Assembly (NCBI RefSeq): GCF_021343995.1 | Contig: NZ_JAJTTE010000002.1 | Location: 1 to 64,000 of the forward strand | Length of the DNA stretch: 64,000 nucleotides | Reading direction: 5' to 3' | Source of the DNA: Pseudonocardia terrae | GTDB lineage: Bacteria; Actinomycetota; Actinomycetes; Mycobacteriales; Pseudonocardiaceae | Shown: positions 1 to 8,944 of the stretch, piece after piece | Layout: each line of letters starts with the position of its first letter | Position numbering within the stretch: the stretch's first letter is position 1 | Position numbers and translations under genes: made by a program | Notes under the pieces: model-generated | Database searches by the model: none | What the model was told of the DNA's origin: nothing | What the model saw: the letters and a program-made list of their open reading frames with translations, nothing else

Positions 1-2
1 CT

Positions 3-227
3 GGCCGACCGCGCGGGAGCGGGCGGCGCGGCAGGAGGGCGTCGGTCATCCCGGACCGCCCAGGAACCAGCCGCACCCCGGTCCGCGCCGCCCCGGCCCC
101 CCGCCCCGCCCGGCGGGTCCCGGCCCGTGGCCCGCCCCACCCGGCGGCCCGCGCCCGCCCGACCCCGACGCGACGGCCCCGGTCCACGGCGGCCCCGCCG
201 CGGACCACCCCCGCCCCGCCGCCGTGA
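3..227 (+). CDS. C-terminal tail of an upstream gene, partial
   Basis: The frame is open from the left edge of the window to TGA at 225-227, and that TGA overlaps the GTG start of murJ (GTGA). The 74 visible residues are an Arg/Pro/Ala-rich tail with no domain. In actinobacteria the gene before murJ is often a large DUF6049 membrane protein, which would fit the position, but nothing visible identifies it. The other two forward frames are also open here, so the assignment rests mainly on the stop-start overlap. Confidence 0.4.
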   Translation, partial: GRPRGSGRRGRRASVIPDRPGTSRTPVRAAPAPRPARRVPARGPPHPAARARPTPTRRPRSTAAPPRTTPAPPP

Positions 228-1993
228 GCCGCGGGCCGCAGCGCCGGCCGGTCCCGCCGCCGTGGCAGCGCGTGCCCGGCAGCAACTTCGACGACCCCAC
301 CGAGCTGCTCGCTCCGCTCGACCGGCCGACCGACGTGATCGAGCGCGCCGACGGCCGCGGTACGAAGGCCGAGCCCGGCCCGCCGACGGGCCAGTCGCTC
401 GCCCGGTCGAGCTCGCTGATGGCGGTCGCGAACCTGGCGAGCCGGGTCACCGGCTTCCTGCGCCAGATCGCGCTGGCGGCGGTGCTGTCGTTCGGCCTGG
501 TCAACAGCTCCTACACGGTCGCGAACACGCTGCCGAACATCGTCTACGAGCTGCTCCTCGGCGGTGTGCTGACCAGCGTGATGATCCCGCTGCTGATCCG
601 CGCCCAGAAGGAGGACGCGGACGGCGGCGAGGCCTACACCCGGCGCCTGCTCACCATGGCGGGGCTGGCGTTGCTGGGCGCCACGGTCGTCGCGATGCTC
701 GCGGCGAAACCGCTGGTCGCCCTGTACATGGGCAGCCAGACCACGGCGAACGCGAACCCCGAGCTGGCGACCGCGCTCGCCGTCCTGCTGCTGCCGGAGA
801 TCTTCTTCTACGGCATGGGCGCGCTGTTCGGCGCGATCCTGAACAGCCGCGGGAGGTTCGGCGCCTTCGCCTGGGCGCCCGTGCTGAACAACGTCGTCAT
901 GCTGGGGGTGCTCGTCGTCTACGCCCTGGTGCCGGGGGAGATCAGCCTCGACCCGGTGCGGATGGGCGACACGAAGCTGCTGGTCCTGGGCGTCGGCACC
1001 ACGCTGGGCATCGCCGTGCAGGCGCTCGTGATGCTCCCCGCGGTCCGCCGCGTCGGCATCCCCCTCAAACCGCTCTGGGGCTGGGACCCGCGGCTCTCCT
1101 CGGCCGGCGGGCTGGCCCTGTGGGTGATCGCGTACGTGCTCGTCGGGCAGGCCGGCCTGATCGTCACCACCCGGGTCGCGACCGCCTCGGACGCCGGCGC
1201 CTACGCGATCTACTCCAACGCCTGGCTGCTCCTCCAGGTGCCGTACGGCGTGCTGGGGGTCTCGCTGCTCACCGCGCTGATGCCGCGGATGAGCCGGGCG
1301 GCGGCCGAGAACCGGTTCGACGACGTCGTGTCCGACCTGTCCCTCGGCAGCCGCCTGTCGACGGTGTTCCTGGTCCCGATCTCGGTGCTGCTGACCTTCT
1401 TCGGCACCGAGGTCGGCCTGGCGCTGTTCTCCCTGGGCGCCGGCAACGCGGGCGGCGGCGCGGCCCGGCTGGGCACCGCCCTGGCCTGGTCGGCCTTCGG
1501 GCTGCTGCCCTACGCCGTCACGCTGCTGCAGCTGCGGGTGTTCTACGCGATGACGGACAGCCGCACGCCCACGCTGATCATGCTGGTGATCGTGGTCGTG
1601 AAGATCCCGTTGCTGCTGCTCTGCCCCGTCTTCCTGGCGCCGCAGGACGTCGTGCTGGGCCTGGTCGCGGCGAACAGCTTCTCGTTCGTGGTCGGCGCGG
1701 TCCTCGGCCAGTTCGTGATCGCGCGCCGGCTCGGGCACGTCCGCAGCCGCGAGGTGCTCTCGACGCTCTGGCGGACGCTCGCGGCCTCGATCGCCGCGGG
1801 GCTGGTGGCCTGGCTCGTCGGGCGCGCGATCCAGGCCGGAACGGGCGGCGACTCCGCCGGCTCGGCCTGGCTGGTGCTGGCCGTGGCACTCGTCGTCGCG
1901 ACGCCGCTCCTGCTGGTCGGGATGAAGCTGCTCAGGCTCCGCGAACTCGAGCCGCTCTGGCGCCGGCTGCCCGCCCGGCTCCGCCGCGGCTGA
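224..1993 (+). CDS. murJ: MurJ/MviN-type lipid II flippase
   Basis: Integral membrane protein of 589 residues expected to flip the peptidoglycan precursor lipid II across the cytoplasmic membrane. About 60 disordered residues precede the first membrane segment; the family signature SSLMAVANLASRVTGFLR lies at residues 63-80. Many hydrophobic helices follow, consistent with the 14-TM MOP-superfamily fold, and the protein ends in a basic tail. The GTG start is chosen because it overlaps the stop of the preceding frame as GTGA. The frame itself stays open further upstream, so a longer N-terminus cannot be excluded. The actinobacterial pseudokinase extension of MviN is absent. Confidence 0.93.
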   Translation: MSRGPQRRPVPPPWQRVPGSNFDDPTELLAPLDRPTDVIERADGRGTKAEPGPPTGQSLARSSSLMAVANLASRVTGFLRQIALAAVLSFGLVNSSYTVANTLPNIVYELLLGGVLTSVMIPLLIRAQKEDADGGEAYTRRLLTMAGLALLGATVVAMLAAKPLVALYMGSQTTANANPELATALAVLLLPEIFFYGMGALFGAILNSRGRFGAFAWAPVLNNVVMLGVLVVYALVPGEISLDPVRMGDTKLLVLGVGTTLGIAVQALVMLPAVRRVGIPLKPLWGWDPRLSSAGGLALWVIAYVLVGQAGLIVTTRVATASDAGAYAIYSNAWLLLQVPYGVLGVSLLTALMPRMSRAAAENRFDDVVSDLSLGSRLSTVFLVPISVLLTFFGTEVGLALFSLGAGNAGGGAARLGTALAWSAFGLLPYAVTLLQLRVFYAMTDSRTPTLIMLVIVVVKIPLLLLCPVFLAPQDVVLGLVAANSFSFVVGAVLGQFVIARRLGHVRSREVLSTLWRTLAASIAAGLVAWLVGRAIQAGTGGDSAGSAWLVLAVALVVATPLLLVGMKLLRLRELEPLWRRLPARLRRG

Positions 1994-2060
1994 CCCCCGG
2001 GGGAACACGGCGGGGGGCACCCGCGTTGGGAACACGCCGTCGCCGATCCCCGGAGGTCCC

Positions 2061-2669
2061 GTGCTGCCCGCTGTCGCCGCCCAGGTCGACCGACTCGTCT
2101 CCCTCGGTGCCACCGCGCCGCTGACCGCGGAGGAGCTGCGGATCGCCGCGAAGGACCTGCCCGACCGGCCCGGTCTGCTCGTCGTCGCGGGCGCGGCGCC
2201 GTCCGTCCTCGCGCCCCTGCTGCGGCGCGGCGACAAGGCCGGGTTCGTGGTCACCGACATGACGGACGCCGAGGACTTCGCCCCGTTGCCGGACGTCGCC
2301 GTGCCGGACGCACCCGTCTACCTCGTGGAGGGCCTCGACCGCGGCGACCATCTCGCCAACCGGAGTCCCGACGAGGCCTACCCCGAGCTCGCCCGCACCG
2401 GTCGCACCCCGCTGCTGCTCACCGAGGGCGTTCAGTGGGTCCTCCAGGATCCCGGAGCGCTGGCGCGCAACGCCTGCTTCATGACGATCGGCTCGCGCCT
2501 GCGCCGGCGAAACGGCCGACTCGACGCCCGCACCCCCGCGCTCTGGATCTCGAACGGGACCGGGCGGGACGGCCGGGAGCGCCGCGACGCCCCCAAGGTC
2601 GGCTGGTGCTGGGCGGGCAACCGGCACACGTGGCTGGGCTTCGCGTCCGCCACCGCCCGGACCCCCTGA
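2061..2669 (+). CDS. DUF5701 family protein
   Basis: A soluble protein of 202 residues that I recognise as the DUF5701 family, common in actinobacteria and without a known function. It has a conserved end (WCWAGNRHTWLGFASA) and a central LARNACFMTIGSRLR segment. No signal peptide, membrane helix or catalytic motif is visible. A purine-rich stretch (cggaggt) just before GTG 2061 serves as ribosome binding site. It follows murJ by 67 nt on the same strand and may be cotranscribed. Confidence 0.72.
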   Translation: MLPAVAAQVDRLVSLGATAPLTAEELRIAAKDLPDRPGLLVVAGAAPSVLAPLLRRGDKAGFVVTDMTDAEDFAPLPDVAVPDAPVYLVEGLDRGDHLANRSPDEAYPELARTGRTPLLLTEGVQWVLQDPGALARNACFMTIGSRLRRRNGRLDARTPALWISNGTGRDGRERRDAPKVGWCWAGNRHTWLGFASATARTP

Positions 2670-2736
2670 ACGCCCTCGAGACAGCGGGAGCCCCCGCCGC
2701 GGCGTGCGGCGGGGGCTCCCGGGGAACGGGCGGGAC

Positions 2737-3849
2737 TCAGTCGTCCGGGTCGTCCGTGACGTCCGAGGCGGGGGCGTGCCCGTTGGCGGAGCTCTTCACC
2801 GTGGCGCGGCTGCGGCTGGCCCGGCGCTGCGCCGGGCGCGGGGGCGGCGGCGGGGTCGGCGCGGGGCCGCCGTGGCCACGGCCGAGGATGAGCTCGGCGA
2901 AGGTGGCCATGGCCTCGTCGAGCTGGCCGGCGTTGCGCCGCTCGGACTCCTCGTTGGCCTTGGCGACGAGCGCGGTGACCGAGGTCGTGTCGGGGCGCGC
3001 CCGCAGCACCGAGTCGAGGTCGCCGAGCTTGCCGTCGACCGAGCTGCCGAGCGCGGCGATCTTCTCGTCGACCGCGCCGGTGAGCTCGCCGAGCTTGTCG
3101 CCCAGCCCGCTCTCGACGGCGTCGACCCGGCCGGCCACCGCCTCGAGCCGCCCCGCGAGGATCTCCAGCCGCTCGGCCAGCGAGTCGAGCGCCTCGGTCG
3201 GGTCGACCGCGGGCCGCCCGGCGAGGTCCTCGAGCCGGCGGTGCAGCCCGACGCTGGTGTCGCCGAGGAGGTTGCGCACGCCCTCGTTGGACTCGTCCAT
3301 CGACCGGAGCGCGCCGTCGAGCTGCTCGCGCACCATCTTCTCGACGCCGTCCACGCGCTCCTTGATCGGCGACGCGACCGCGTTCGGCATCGCGTCGAGC
3401 CGCATCTCGTGGCGGTCGAGGCGGTTGTCCAGGTCGTCGAGCCGCTTGTGCAGGCCGCCGAGCCGGTCGTCGAGCCCGTCCATCCGCCCGGAGACACCCT
3501 CGAGGCGTCCGGCCATGCCGTCGAGCCGGCCGTCGAGCTGGGCGAAGGGCTTGGCGAGCTTGTCCGGCAACCCCTCGATCGCCCGCAGCAGGGAGGCGAG
3601 CACGGCCTCCTGCGCGTCGACCTTCTGGACCGTCTCGTCGAGGCGCTCGGCGAGCACGCCGACCTCGGTGCGGTCCGGCAGCTCGGTGAGCCGCTTGCGG
3701 ACGGTGCCCAGTGCGTCGAGGGCGGAGAGCCGGGCGTGGATCTCGTCCAGGGAGTCGAAGATCTGCTGCTGCTCGGAGTCGCGGATCTCGGCCGCGCGCA
3801 TGAGCATGCCGCGCATCCGGTCGAACGACATCGTCGAGTTATCGCTCAT
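2737..3849 (-). CDS. coiled-coil protein of unknown function
   Basis: About 370 residues, mostly predicted coiled coil: repeated heptad-like segments such as RLEGVSGRMDGLDDRLGGL run from roughly residue 20 to 290. The C-terminal 70 residues are Pro/Arg-rich and end in acidic DVTDDPDD. No membrane helix and no enzyme motif. The start is ATG 3849 (MSDNSTMSFDRMRGML) with AGGAAG upstream; the frame stays open further upstream but that part looks like intergenic sequence. Such proteins can be scaffolding or chromosome/cell-envelope organising factors, but nothing here decides it. Confidence 0.75.
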   Translation of the reverse strand: MSDNSTMSFDRMRGMLMRAAEIRDSEQQQIFDSLDEIHARLSALDALGTVRKRLTELPDRTEVGVLAERLDETVQKVDAQEAVLASLLRAIEGLPDKLAKPFAQLDGRLDGMAGRLEGVSGRMDGLDDRLGGLHKRLDDLDNRLDRHEMRLDAMPNAVASPIKERVDGVEKMVREQLDGALRSMDESNEGVRNLLGDTSVGLHRRLEDLAGRPAVDPTEALDSLAERLEILAGRLEAVAGRVDAVESGLGDKLGELTGAVDEKIAALGSSVDGKLGDLDSVLRARPDTTSVTALVAKANEESERRNAGQLDEAMATFAELILGRGHGGPAPTPPPPPRPAQRRASRSRATVKSSANGHAPASDVTDDPDD

Positions 3850-4008
3850 TGGCGCCTGGTGCTTCCTGTGATCCGGATGGGGGAGCGGGGAACGCTGCAC
3901 TGAGGGTAGCGACCCCACGAAACCGGCAGACACGGAGTCACCACTAGGCCGACCGGGTGGCACCCGACCGGCCTCGTTCGCCCGATCCGGCCTGGTCGGA
4001 AGGGGGTA

Positions 4009-4014
4009 TACGGT
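4009..4014 (+). promoter_or_regulatory. -10 box of a likely leaderless add transcript
   Basis: TACGGT lies exactly 6 nt before GTG 4021, the spacing expected when transcription begins at the start codon. There is no Shine-Dalgarno sequence in the gap. Confidence 0.6.
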
Positions 4015-4020
4015 GCGCGG

Positions 4021-5094
4021 GTGGCCGTCCCGCTCACCGCGGACTCGATCCGCTCCGCCCCGAAGGTCCTGCTGCACGACCACCTCGACGGAGGCCTGCG
4101 GGCCGCCACCGTCGTGGCGCTCGCCGACGCCGTGGGGTACGACAGCCTGCCCACCCGCGACCCCGAGGAGCTGGCCGGCTGGTTCCTCGGTGCCGCGCAC
4201 TCCGGGTCACTGGAACGGTACCTGGAGACGTTCGGGCACACGGTGGCGGTGATGCAGACGCGCGAGGCGCTGGTCCGGGTCGCGCAGGAGGCCGCGGAGG
4301 ACCTGGCCGCCGACGGCGTGGTGTACGCGGAGATCCGGTTCGCCCCCGAGCTGCACGTGGAGCGGGGCCTGGACCTCGACGGCGTCGTGCAGGCGGTGCT
4401 GGAGGGCTTCGACCGCGGTGCCGCCGGCCGCGGCATCACCGTGCGCTGCCTGCTCACGGCCATGCGGCACGCCGCCCGGTCGCAGGAGATCGCCGAGCTG
4501 GCCGTGCGCTACCGGGACGCGGGGGTGGTCGGGTTCGACATCGCCGGCGCGGAGAAGGGCTTCCCGCCCACCCGGCACCTCGACGCGTTCGACTACGTCC
4601 GGCAGCAGAACGCGCACGTCACCATCCACGCCGGCGAGGCCTTCGGGCTGCCCTCGATCTGGGAGGCGCTGCAGTTCTGCGGGGCGGACCGGCTCGGCCA
4701 CGGCGTCCGGATCGTCGACGACATCACCGTCCGGTCCGACGGGACGGCCGAGCTCGGCCGCCTCGCGGCCTGGGTGCGGGACATGCGGATCCCGCTGGAG
4801 ATGTGCCCGACGTCGAACGTCCACACCGGCGCCGCGACCAGCCTGGCCGACCATCCCATCGGCCTGCTCCGCGACCTGCGCTTCCGCGTCACCGTCAACA
4901 CGGACAACCGGCTGATGTCCGGCTGCTCCATGACCTCGGAGATGGCCGCGCTCGTCGACACCTTCGGCTGGGGGTGGGAGGACCTGCGCTGGCTCACGAT
5001 CAACGCGATGAAGAGCGCGTTCCTGCACTTCGACCGGCGGCTCGCGCTCATCGACGAGGTGATCAAGCCGGGGTACGACGCGCTCACCGCGTGA
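4021..5094 (+). CDS. add: adenosine deaminase
   Basis: Deaminates adenosine or deoxyadenosine to inosine in purine salvage; a Zn-dependent TIM-barrel enzyme of the cytosol. Visible motifs are the HxH zinc site ([11 protein letters not shown], about residue 17), the substrate region [11 protein letters not shown], the catalytic TIHAGEAFG, the DRLGHGVRI histidine, and [12 protein letters not shown] followed by VNTDNRLMS, which carries the zinc-binding Asp. The length (357 aa) is normal. Inosine made here can feed the purine nucleoside phosphorylase at 13309-14088. The GTG start is supported by the TACGGT box 6 nt upstream. Confidence 0.96.
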   Translation: MAVPLTADSIRSAPKVLLHDHLDGGLRAATVVALADAVGYDSLPTRDPEELAGWFLGAAHSGSLERYLETFGHTVAVMQTREALVRVAQEAAEDLAADGVVYAEIRFAPELHVERGLDLDGVVQAVLEGFDRGAAGRGITVRCLLTAMRHAARSQEIAELAVRYRDAGVVGFDIAGAEKGFPPTRHLDAFDYVRQQNAHVTIHAGEAFGLPSIWEALQFCGADRLGHGVRIVDDITVRSDGTAELGRLAAWVRDMRIPLEMCPTSNVHTGAATSLADHPIGLLRDLRFRVTVNTDNRLMSGCSMTSEMAALVDTFGWGWEDLRWLTINAMKSAFLHFDRRLALIDEVIKPGYDALTA

Positions 5095-5112
5095 GGGGCG
5101 GCCGCCCCCGGG

Positions 5113-6432
5113 TCAGCGGCGGTGCAGCCGGGCCTCGGTCGCGTGCACCAGCTCCCGCCAGCGCGTGGCCTCGGCGTCGAAGGGCGGGCTGGGCGCGAGC
5201 CGGGTCGGGTTGGGCCGGATGACGAAGGAGACCAGCCAGCCCAGGCTCTCGGACTCGGCGAGCGCGCGGGCCGGCTCCGGGTCGCCCGCCCACTCGGCGA
5301 CGTCGAGGACCAGCTCGGTGGCCAGGTCCAGCTGGGTCGGGTCGACCTCGAGGGTGCCCTCGGCGATGTCCTCGTCGATCCCGGCCAGCACGTAGTCGTT
5401 GAGGTCGTCGACCACCACGTCGAGCTCGCCGACCGCGGCCCTGTCCAGGACGTCCTGCCAGGTCGACGCGGCGACGAGGTCGTTGTCGTCCTTGCCGCCG
5501 TCGGCGAGCCAGCGGGCCAGCGCCCGCTCGGAGTCGAAGACGTCGACGCGGCCGCCGGAGCCGAGGAAGACCGGCTTGTCGTCGAGGTAGCAGCGCAGGG
5601 TGACCCACCGACCGTCGGACGTGGTGATCCGGATGGGGTCGATGCCGATCTCCTCCCAGAACCCGACCGGCCCCTCGGCCTCCGCCTCCTCGAGCTCCGC
5701 CTCGTCCTCGGCGACCTGCTCGGTGAGCGCCTCCTCGTCGGCGCGTTCGCGGGCGGCCTCCTCGAGGGTCTCGTCGTCCGTGTCGTCGCCCTCGTCGAGG
5801 TCGAGCGCCGCCTCGGCCTCGGCGATGCGCGCGGCGAGCGCCTCCGCCTCCTTCTCCGCGCCGGCGAGCGCGCGGGCGTCGACCTCGGGGGTGGCGGTCA
5901 GGGCGTCGAGCGCGTCGACGACGCTGTCCCAGCGGTCCTGCACGGTCTGGGCGAGCTGGGTCCACAGCCGCCGGCCCTCGCGCCCGGCGAACGGCAGCGT
6001 GCCCTGGCCGAGCAGCCCGAACCCGGGGGCGGAGTCCAGGACGGCCGTGACCTCCTCGAGGTCGCAGACGTCGGCGAAGGAACGGACCATGTCGGTGATC
6101 TCGGCGAGCTCGCCGATCGTCCAGGTGTCCGGCTCCTCGGCGACCAGCTCGGGCACGCCGATGACGTCGAAGCGGCGGGTCTCCTCGGGGGTCAGCTCCG
6201 CGACGGTCAGGGTGGGCACGACCGACCAGGCCGGATGGTCGGCCAGGTCGTGCTCGGTCCGGGTGCGGACGTACGCGGCGAGCTGCGCGACCTCCGGGAA
6301 CGCGAACACCGCGTCGTCGTCGCCGAGGAAGGCCTCCCACTCCTCGCCGTCCTCGCGCCACCGCGGCGCCCAGAGGGTGACGAGGTCGCCCTCGGTGAGG
6401 GACAGCTGGATCGGGACGATGTCGCTTGCCAC
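5113..6432 (-). CDS. hypothetical protein with acidic central region
   Basis: A soluble protein of 439 residues, conserved in actinobacteria and sometimes labelled primosomal protein without basis. Two similar globular halves (residues about 1-195 and 275-439), both rich in WxxxL and acidic patches, flank a highly acidic coiled stretch of about 70 residues (EAEALAARIAEAEAALDLDE). The duplicated look (WAPRWREDGEEWEAFLG versus WVTLRCYLDDKPVFLG) suggests an internal repeat. It converges on add with an 18-nt gap. I cannot assign a function. The start GTG 6432 is supported by TAGCAT 6 nt upstream. Confidence 0.72.
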   Translation of the reverse strand: MASDIVPIQLSLTEGDLVTLWAPRWREDGEEWEAFLGDDDAVFAFPEVAQLAAYVRTRTEHDLADHPAWSVVPTLTVAELTPEETRRFDVIGVPELVAEEPDTWTIGELAEITDMVRSFADVCDLEEVTAVLDSAPGFGLLGQGTLPFAGREGRRLWTQLAQTVQDRWDSVVDALDALTATPEVDARALAGAEKEAEALAARIAEAEAALDLDEGDDTDDETLEEAARERADEEALTEQVAEDEAELEEAEAEGPVGFWEEIGIDPIRITTSDGRWVTLRCYLDDKPVFLGSGGRVDVFDSERALARWLADGGKDDNDLVAASTWQDVLDRAAVGELDVVVDDLNDYVLAGIDEDIAEGTLEVDPTQLDLATELVLDVAEWAGDPEPARALAESESLGWLVSFVIRPNPTRLAPSPPFDAEATRWRELVHATEARLHRR

Positions 6433-6438
6433 GCGGCG

Positions 6439-6444
6439 ATGCTA
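6439..6444 (-). promoter_or_regulatory. -10 box for the acidic protein gene
   Basis: On the minus strand TAGCAT is 6 nt before GTG 6432, a leaderless arrangement. Confidence 0.5.
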
Positions 6445-6686
6445 GCGGCGGTACCTGAGTGCCGCCCCGACGACGCGTCGCCGGGGCGGGTGTCGGTGCC
6501 GGCGGCAGTAGCCGGTGGCACTGCCCGCCGACGGCGGGGGTGCCCCACACCGGGGAGGATCCCCGACGGCCGGTCCCGGGGACGTGCACCTGGTGCGGGG
6601 CCGGGTCGCCTGCTGGGGGGAGCGCCGGGGGAGCGTGGTGCCGGGTCCGGCACGGGCGGTTCCTCGCGGGGCCGGGGAACCGGTGG

Positions 6687-6709
6687 GCCCGCCCGCGGTG
6701 CGGGCGGGC
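6687..6709 (-). terminator. GC-rich hairpin after the 78-aa gene
   Basis: Perfect 10-bp stem (GCCCGCCCGC / GCGGGCGGGC) with a 3-nt loop, 21 nt beyond the stop codon of the leftward small gene. No U-tract follows, which is common in actinobacteria. The rest of 6433-6730 shows no gene. Confidence 0.55.
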
Positions 6710-6730
6710 GGCCGGTGCCGGCCCGGATCG

Positions 6731-6967
6731 TCAGGTCGAGCTGTGCAGACGGACGACGCCCACCGTGACGTCCTCCAGACCGCCGCGGTCGAAGTCCCGC
6801 CGCAGCTGGTCGGCCTTCACCGTCGCGGTCAGCCCGTCGAACGGCCCGTGCGCGTCCACCTCCCCGGTCTGCGGGTCGACGGCGAGCACCACGTACCCGT
6901 CGCACTGGGTGAGCTTCTCGGCGGCAGCCACCAGGGTCTGCTCGTCCGAAGTCGTGTTCTCCGGCAC
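6731..6967 (-). CDS. small hypothetical protein (78 aa)
   Basis: A 78-residue soluble protein with a compact sequence (YVVLAVDPQTGEVDAHGPFDG) and regular predicted beta/alpha content; I do not recognise the family. Strong support for being real: the GTG start has a perfect Shine-Dalgarno AAGGAGGTGATC 5 nt upstream, unlike most neighbours, and a perfect hairpin lies downstream. The pattern of an Asp/Gly-rich beta hairpin followed by a helix (TATVKADQLRRDF) suggests a small regulatory or stress protein, but this is a guess. The upstream region carries a nested inverted repeat (7026-7061). Confidence 0.65.
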   Translation of the reverse strand: MPENTTSDEQTLVAAAEKLTQCDGYVVLAVDPQTGEVDAHGPFDGLTATVKADQLRRDFDRGGLEDVTVGVVRLHSST

Positions 6968-7366
6968 CGGATCACCTCCTTGTCACCTAGTACAGCGTCG
7001 GCGACGGCCCCGGCGTGACAGTGTCCGTGCCATACCACCCGTTCGGGTCAGATAAATGGCACCTGTGGTCACGGCCGGTGCGAAGTCCGGTGCGATGCGC
7101 GCACGATCCATTTGATCACTGGTGTCACCTCCGGACGCCGGGCACGGCGTGTGATCGAAATCGGGCTGGAGAAGTCGATCATGGTGTCTCGTGTGCCCAG
7201 GGTGGCCGGGGGACCGGATCGAGGGTCGTCCGCGCGGTGCACACGACGTCGCGCGGACGGCCGCACCGGGCGCCCGCAGGCGTACACAGGGTGACCGGAC
7301 GCCGGTCGTCCCCACCCGGACCGGCGGGTGGTCGAGGGGGGGCGGCGCCCCTGCGACGATCATCGG
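6968..7366. other. divergent intergenic region, 399 nt
   Basis: Between the leftward 78-aa gene and the rightward phosphoesterase gene. It holds the nested dyad at 7026-7061 and several AT-richer stretches (for example gatcgaaatcgggct near 7153), as expected of back-to-back promoters. Short open frames exist on both strands but show no conserved look or ribosome binding site, so I do not call them. Confidence 0.5.
7026..7061. promoter_or_regulatory. nested inverted repeat, candidate operator
   Basis: Outer arms GTGCCAT (7026-7032) and ATGGCAC (7055-7061) enclose inner arms ACCCG (7036-7040) and CGGGT (7043-7047). The element lies 59 nt upstream of the 78-aa gene start. It could be an operator for a dimeric regulator or, if transcribed, a leader hairpin. 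Confidence 0.45.
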
Positions 7367-8911
7367 GTGCACGACCCCTCCCGGCTCGACGAGGCCAACA
7401 CCGGGTACGGCTGCGAGCATCCTGGCACGGGGATCGCCGCCGTCCCGGGAGGCGCGCGGATGTCCTGGCTGCGGCCCGGCCCGCTGTGGAAGTCCCGCAA
7501 CGACCGGCTGGTCCGGCTGCTCGGCGACCCCACGGACGACATGCGCCGGGAGTGGGTGCGCCGGCTCGACACGCAGCGCGGCCCCGACCCCGCCCGGCTC
7601 GTCGACCGGTTCGCCGGGCGGGACGCGATCGCGGTCGCGCTGCTCGGCGACCCCGGCGAGGGCGACGCGTCGCAGTACTGCGTGGTGCCGGTGCTGCAGC
7701 GGGTGGCCGGGGACACCGATCTCGCGGTCGTCGTCTCCGACGTCATCTACCCGGCCGGCGGGCTGCGCGAGTACGCGGCCAAGCACGCCCGCCCCTACGC
7801 GGACTACCCGGGCCCGATCTACGGCCTGCCCGGCAACCACGACTGGTACGACGGCCTGACCGGCTTCATGAGCTGGTTCTGCGGCATCCCGCCGGAGGAG
7901 CGGGCTCCCGCCGTCCCGGGCACCGGTTGGAACGCGTTCCTGCGCGGGCTGCTGTGGCGCCGGGGGCCGCGCGGGCGGACCGCGGACCTCGAGGCGGCAC
8001 GAGCCTGGCGGCCGGCCGAGCGGCAGCGCGCGCTGCAGCCCGGCCCCTACTGCGCGATCGACGCCGGGCCGGTCCGGCTGGTGCTGATCGACACCGGGAT
8101 CCGCGGCGGCCTCGACCGGGACCAGGGGGAGTGGCTGCGCGACACCCTCTTCGCCGCCGGCCGGCCGACGGTCGTGCTCACCGGCAAGCCGCTGATCACC
8201 TACGCCGAGCACCACCCGTGCCCGATCGAGGGCGGCGGCACGGTGGCCGAGCTCGTCCGCGACCCGCGCGCCTCCGTCGTCGCGGTGATCGGCGGCGACG
8301 ACCACAACTACCAGCGCTACCCGGTCCGGCTGGCCGACGGCCGGGAGATCCTGCACCTCGTCGCGGGCGGCAGCGGGGCCTACCTCTCCGCCACCCATCC
8401 CGTCCCGAACGTCGACGTGCTGGTGCCGGAGTGCTCCGAGGAGGGCTTCCGCTGCTACCCGCTGCGCGGCGACTCGCTGGCGCACTTCAGCCGCCGCTAC
8501 GACGCGCTGCGCCGGTTCGGGACCGGAACCGCCGTCGTCTCGCCCGCGGACGCGACCACGATCATGGCCGAGCGGATCGGGATCGCGCCGCCGCGGACCG
8601 GCACCCCGCCGGCCGAGATCTCGCCGCGGGCGCGGCGGGCGGCCGAGCGGGTGCTGGGCGGGCCGAAGGGCCGCTCGGAGAACTGGACCTCCATGCTCTA
8701 CGACACCGACCGCCCGCCGATGCTCAAGAGCTTCCTGCGGCTCGACGCCACGGCCGGGGACTCTCCGGAGATCCGGATCGACTGTTGGGCCGCCACGGGC
8801 TGTCTGGCGCAGGAGCGCGACCCGGTGCTCGAGGACCGGATCGTCGCCCGGCCCGGCGCGGACGGCCGCTGGCGGTGGACGAGCGCCACCCCGGGCCGCG
8901 AGCGCCCCTGA
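7367..8911 (+). CDS. metallophosphoesterase family protein
   Basis: About 514 residues with the calcineurin-like phosphoesterase motif set: a first metal-binding loop near VALLGDPGEGD, VSDVIYPAGG, the diagnostic GLPGNHDWYDG, then VLTGKPLI and VIGGDDHNYQRY in place of the usual GHxH. No signal peptide or membrane helix, so a cytosolic enzyme is expected; the substrate is unknown. The GTG at 7367 is chosen as start, but GTG 7328 and ATG 7460 (MSWLRPGPLWKSRN) are alternatives. It ends 33 nt before upp. Confidence 0.82.
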   Translation: MHDPSRLDEANTGYGCEHPGTGIAAVPGGARMSWLRPGPLWKSRNDRLVRLLGDPTDDMRREWVRRLDTQRGPDPARLVDRFAGRDAIAVALLGDPGEGDASQYCVVPVLQRVAGDTDLAVVVSDVIYPAGGLREYAAKHARPYADYPGPIYGLPGNHDWYDGLTGFMSWFCGIPPEERAPAVPGTGWNAFLRGLLWRRGPRGRTADLEAARAWRPAERQRALQPGPYCAIDAGPVRLVLIDTGIRGGLDRDQGEWLRDTLFAAGRPTVVLTGKPLITYAEHHPCPIEGGGTVAELVRDPRASVVAVIGGDDHNYQRYPVRLADGREILHLVAGGSGAYLSATHPVPNVDVLVPECSEEGFRCYPLRGDSLAHFSRRYDALRRFGTGTAVVSPADATTIMAERIGIAPPRTGTPPAEISPRARRAAERVLGGPKGRSENWTSMLYDTDRPPMLKSFLRLDATAGDSPEIRIDCWAATGCLAQERDPVLEDRIVARPGADGRWRWTSATPGRERP

Positions 8912-8931
8912 GGAATCGGTCCGGCGCCCGC

Positions 8932-8937
8932 TACTGT
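8932..8937 (+). promoter_or_regulatory. -10 box for upp
   Basis: TACTGT lies 7 nt before ATG 8945, without a ribosome binding site between; likely leaderless. Confidence 0.55.
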
Positions 8938-8944
8938 CCGGCCC

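Noticed and set aside
127-2124. Long forward frame over murJ
   Set aside because: Arg/Pro/Ala-rich shadow frame without any domain; the overlapping murJ frame has clear family motifs.
7112-7294. Small rightward ORF in the 6968-7366 gap
   Set aside because: Arg/Gly-rich, no ribosome binding site and no conserved look.
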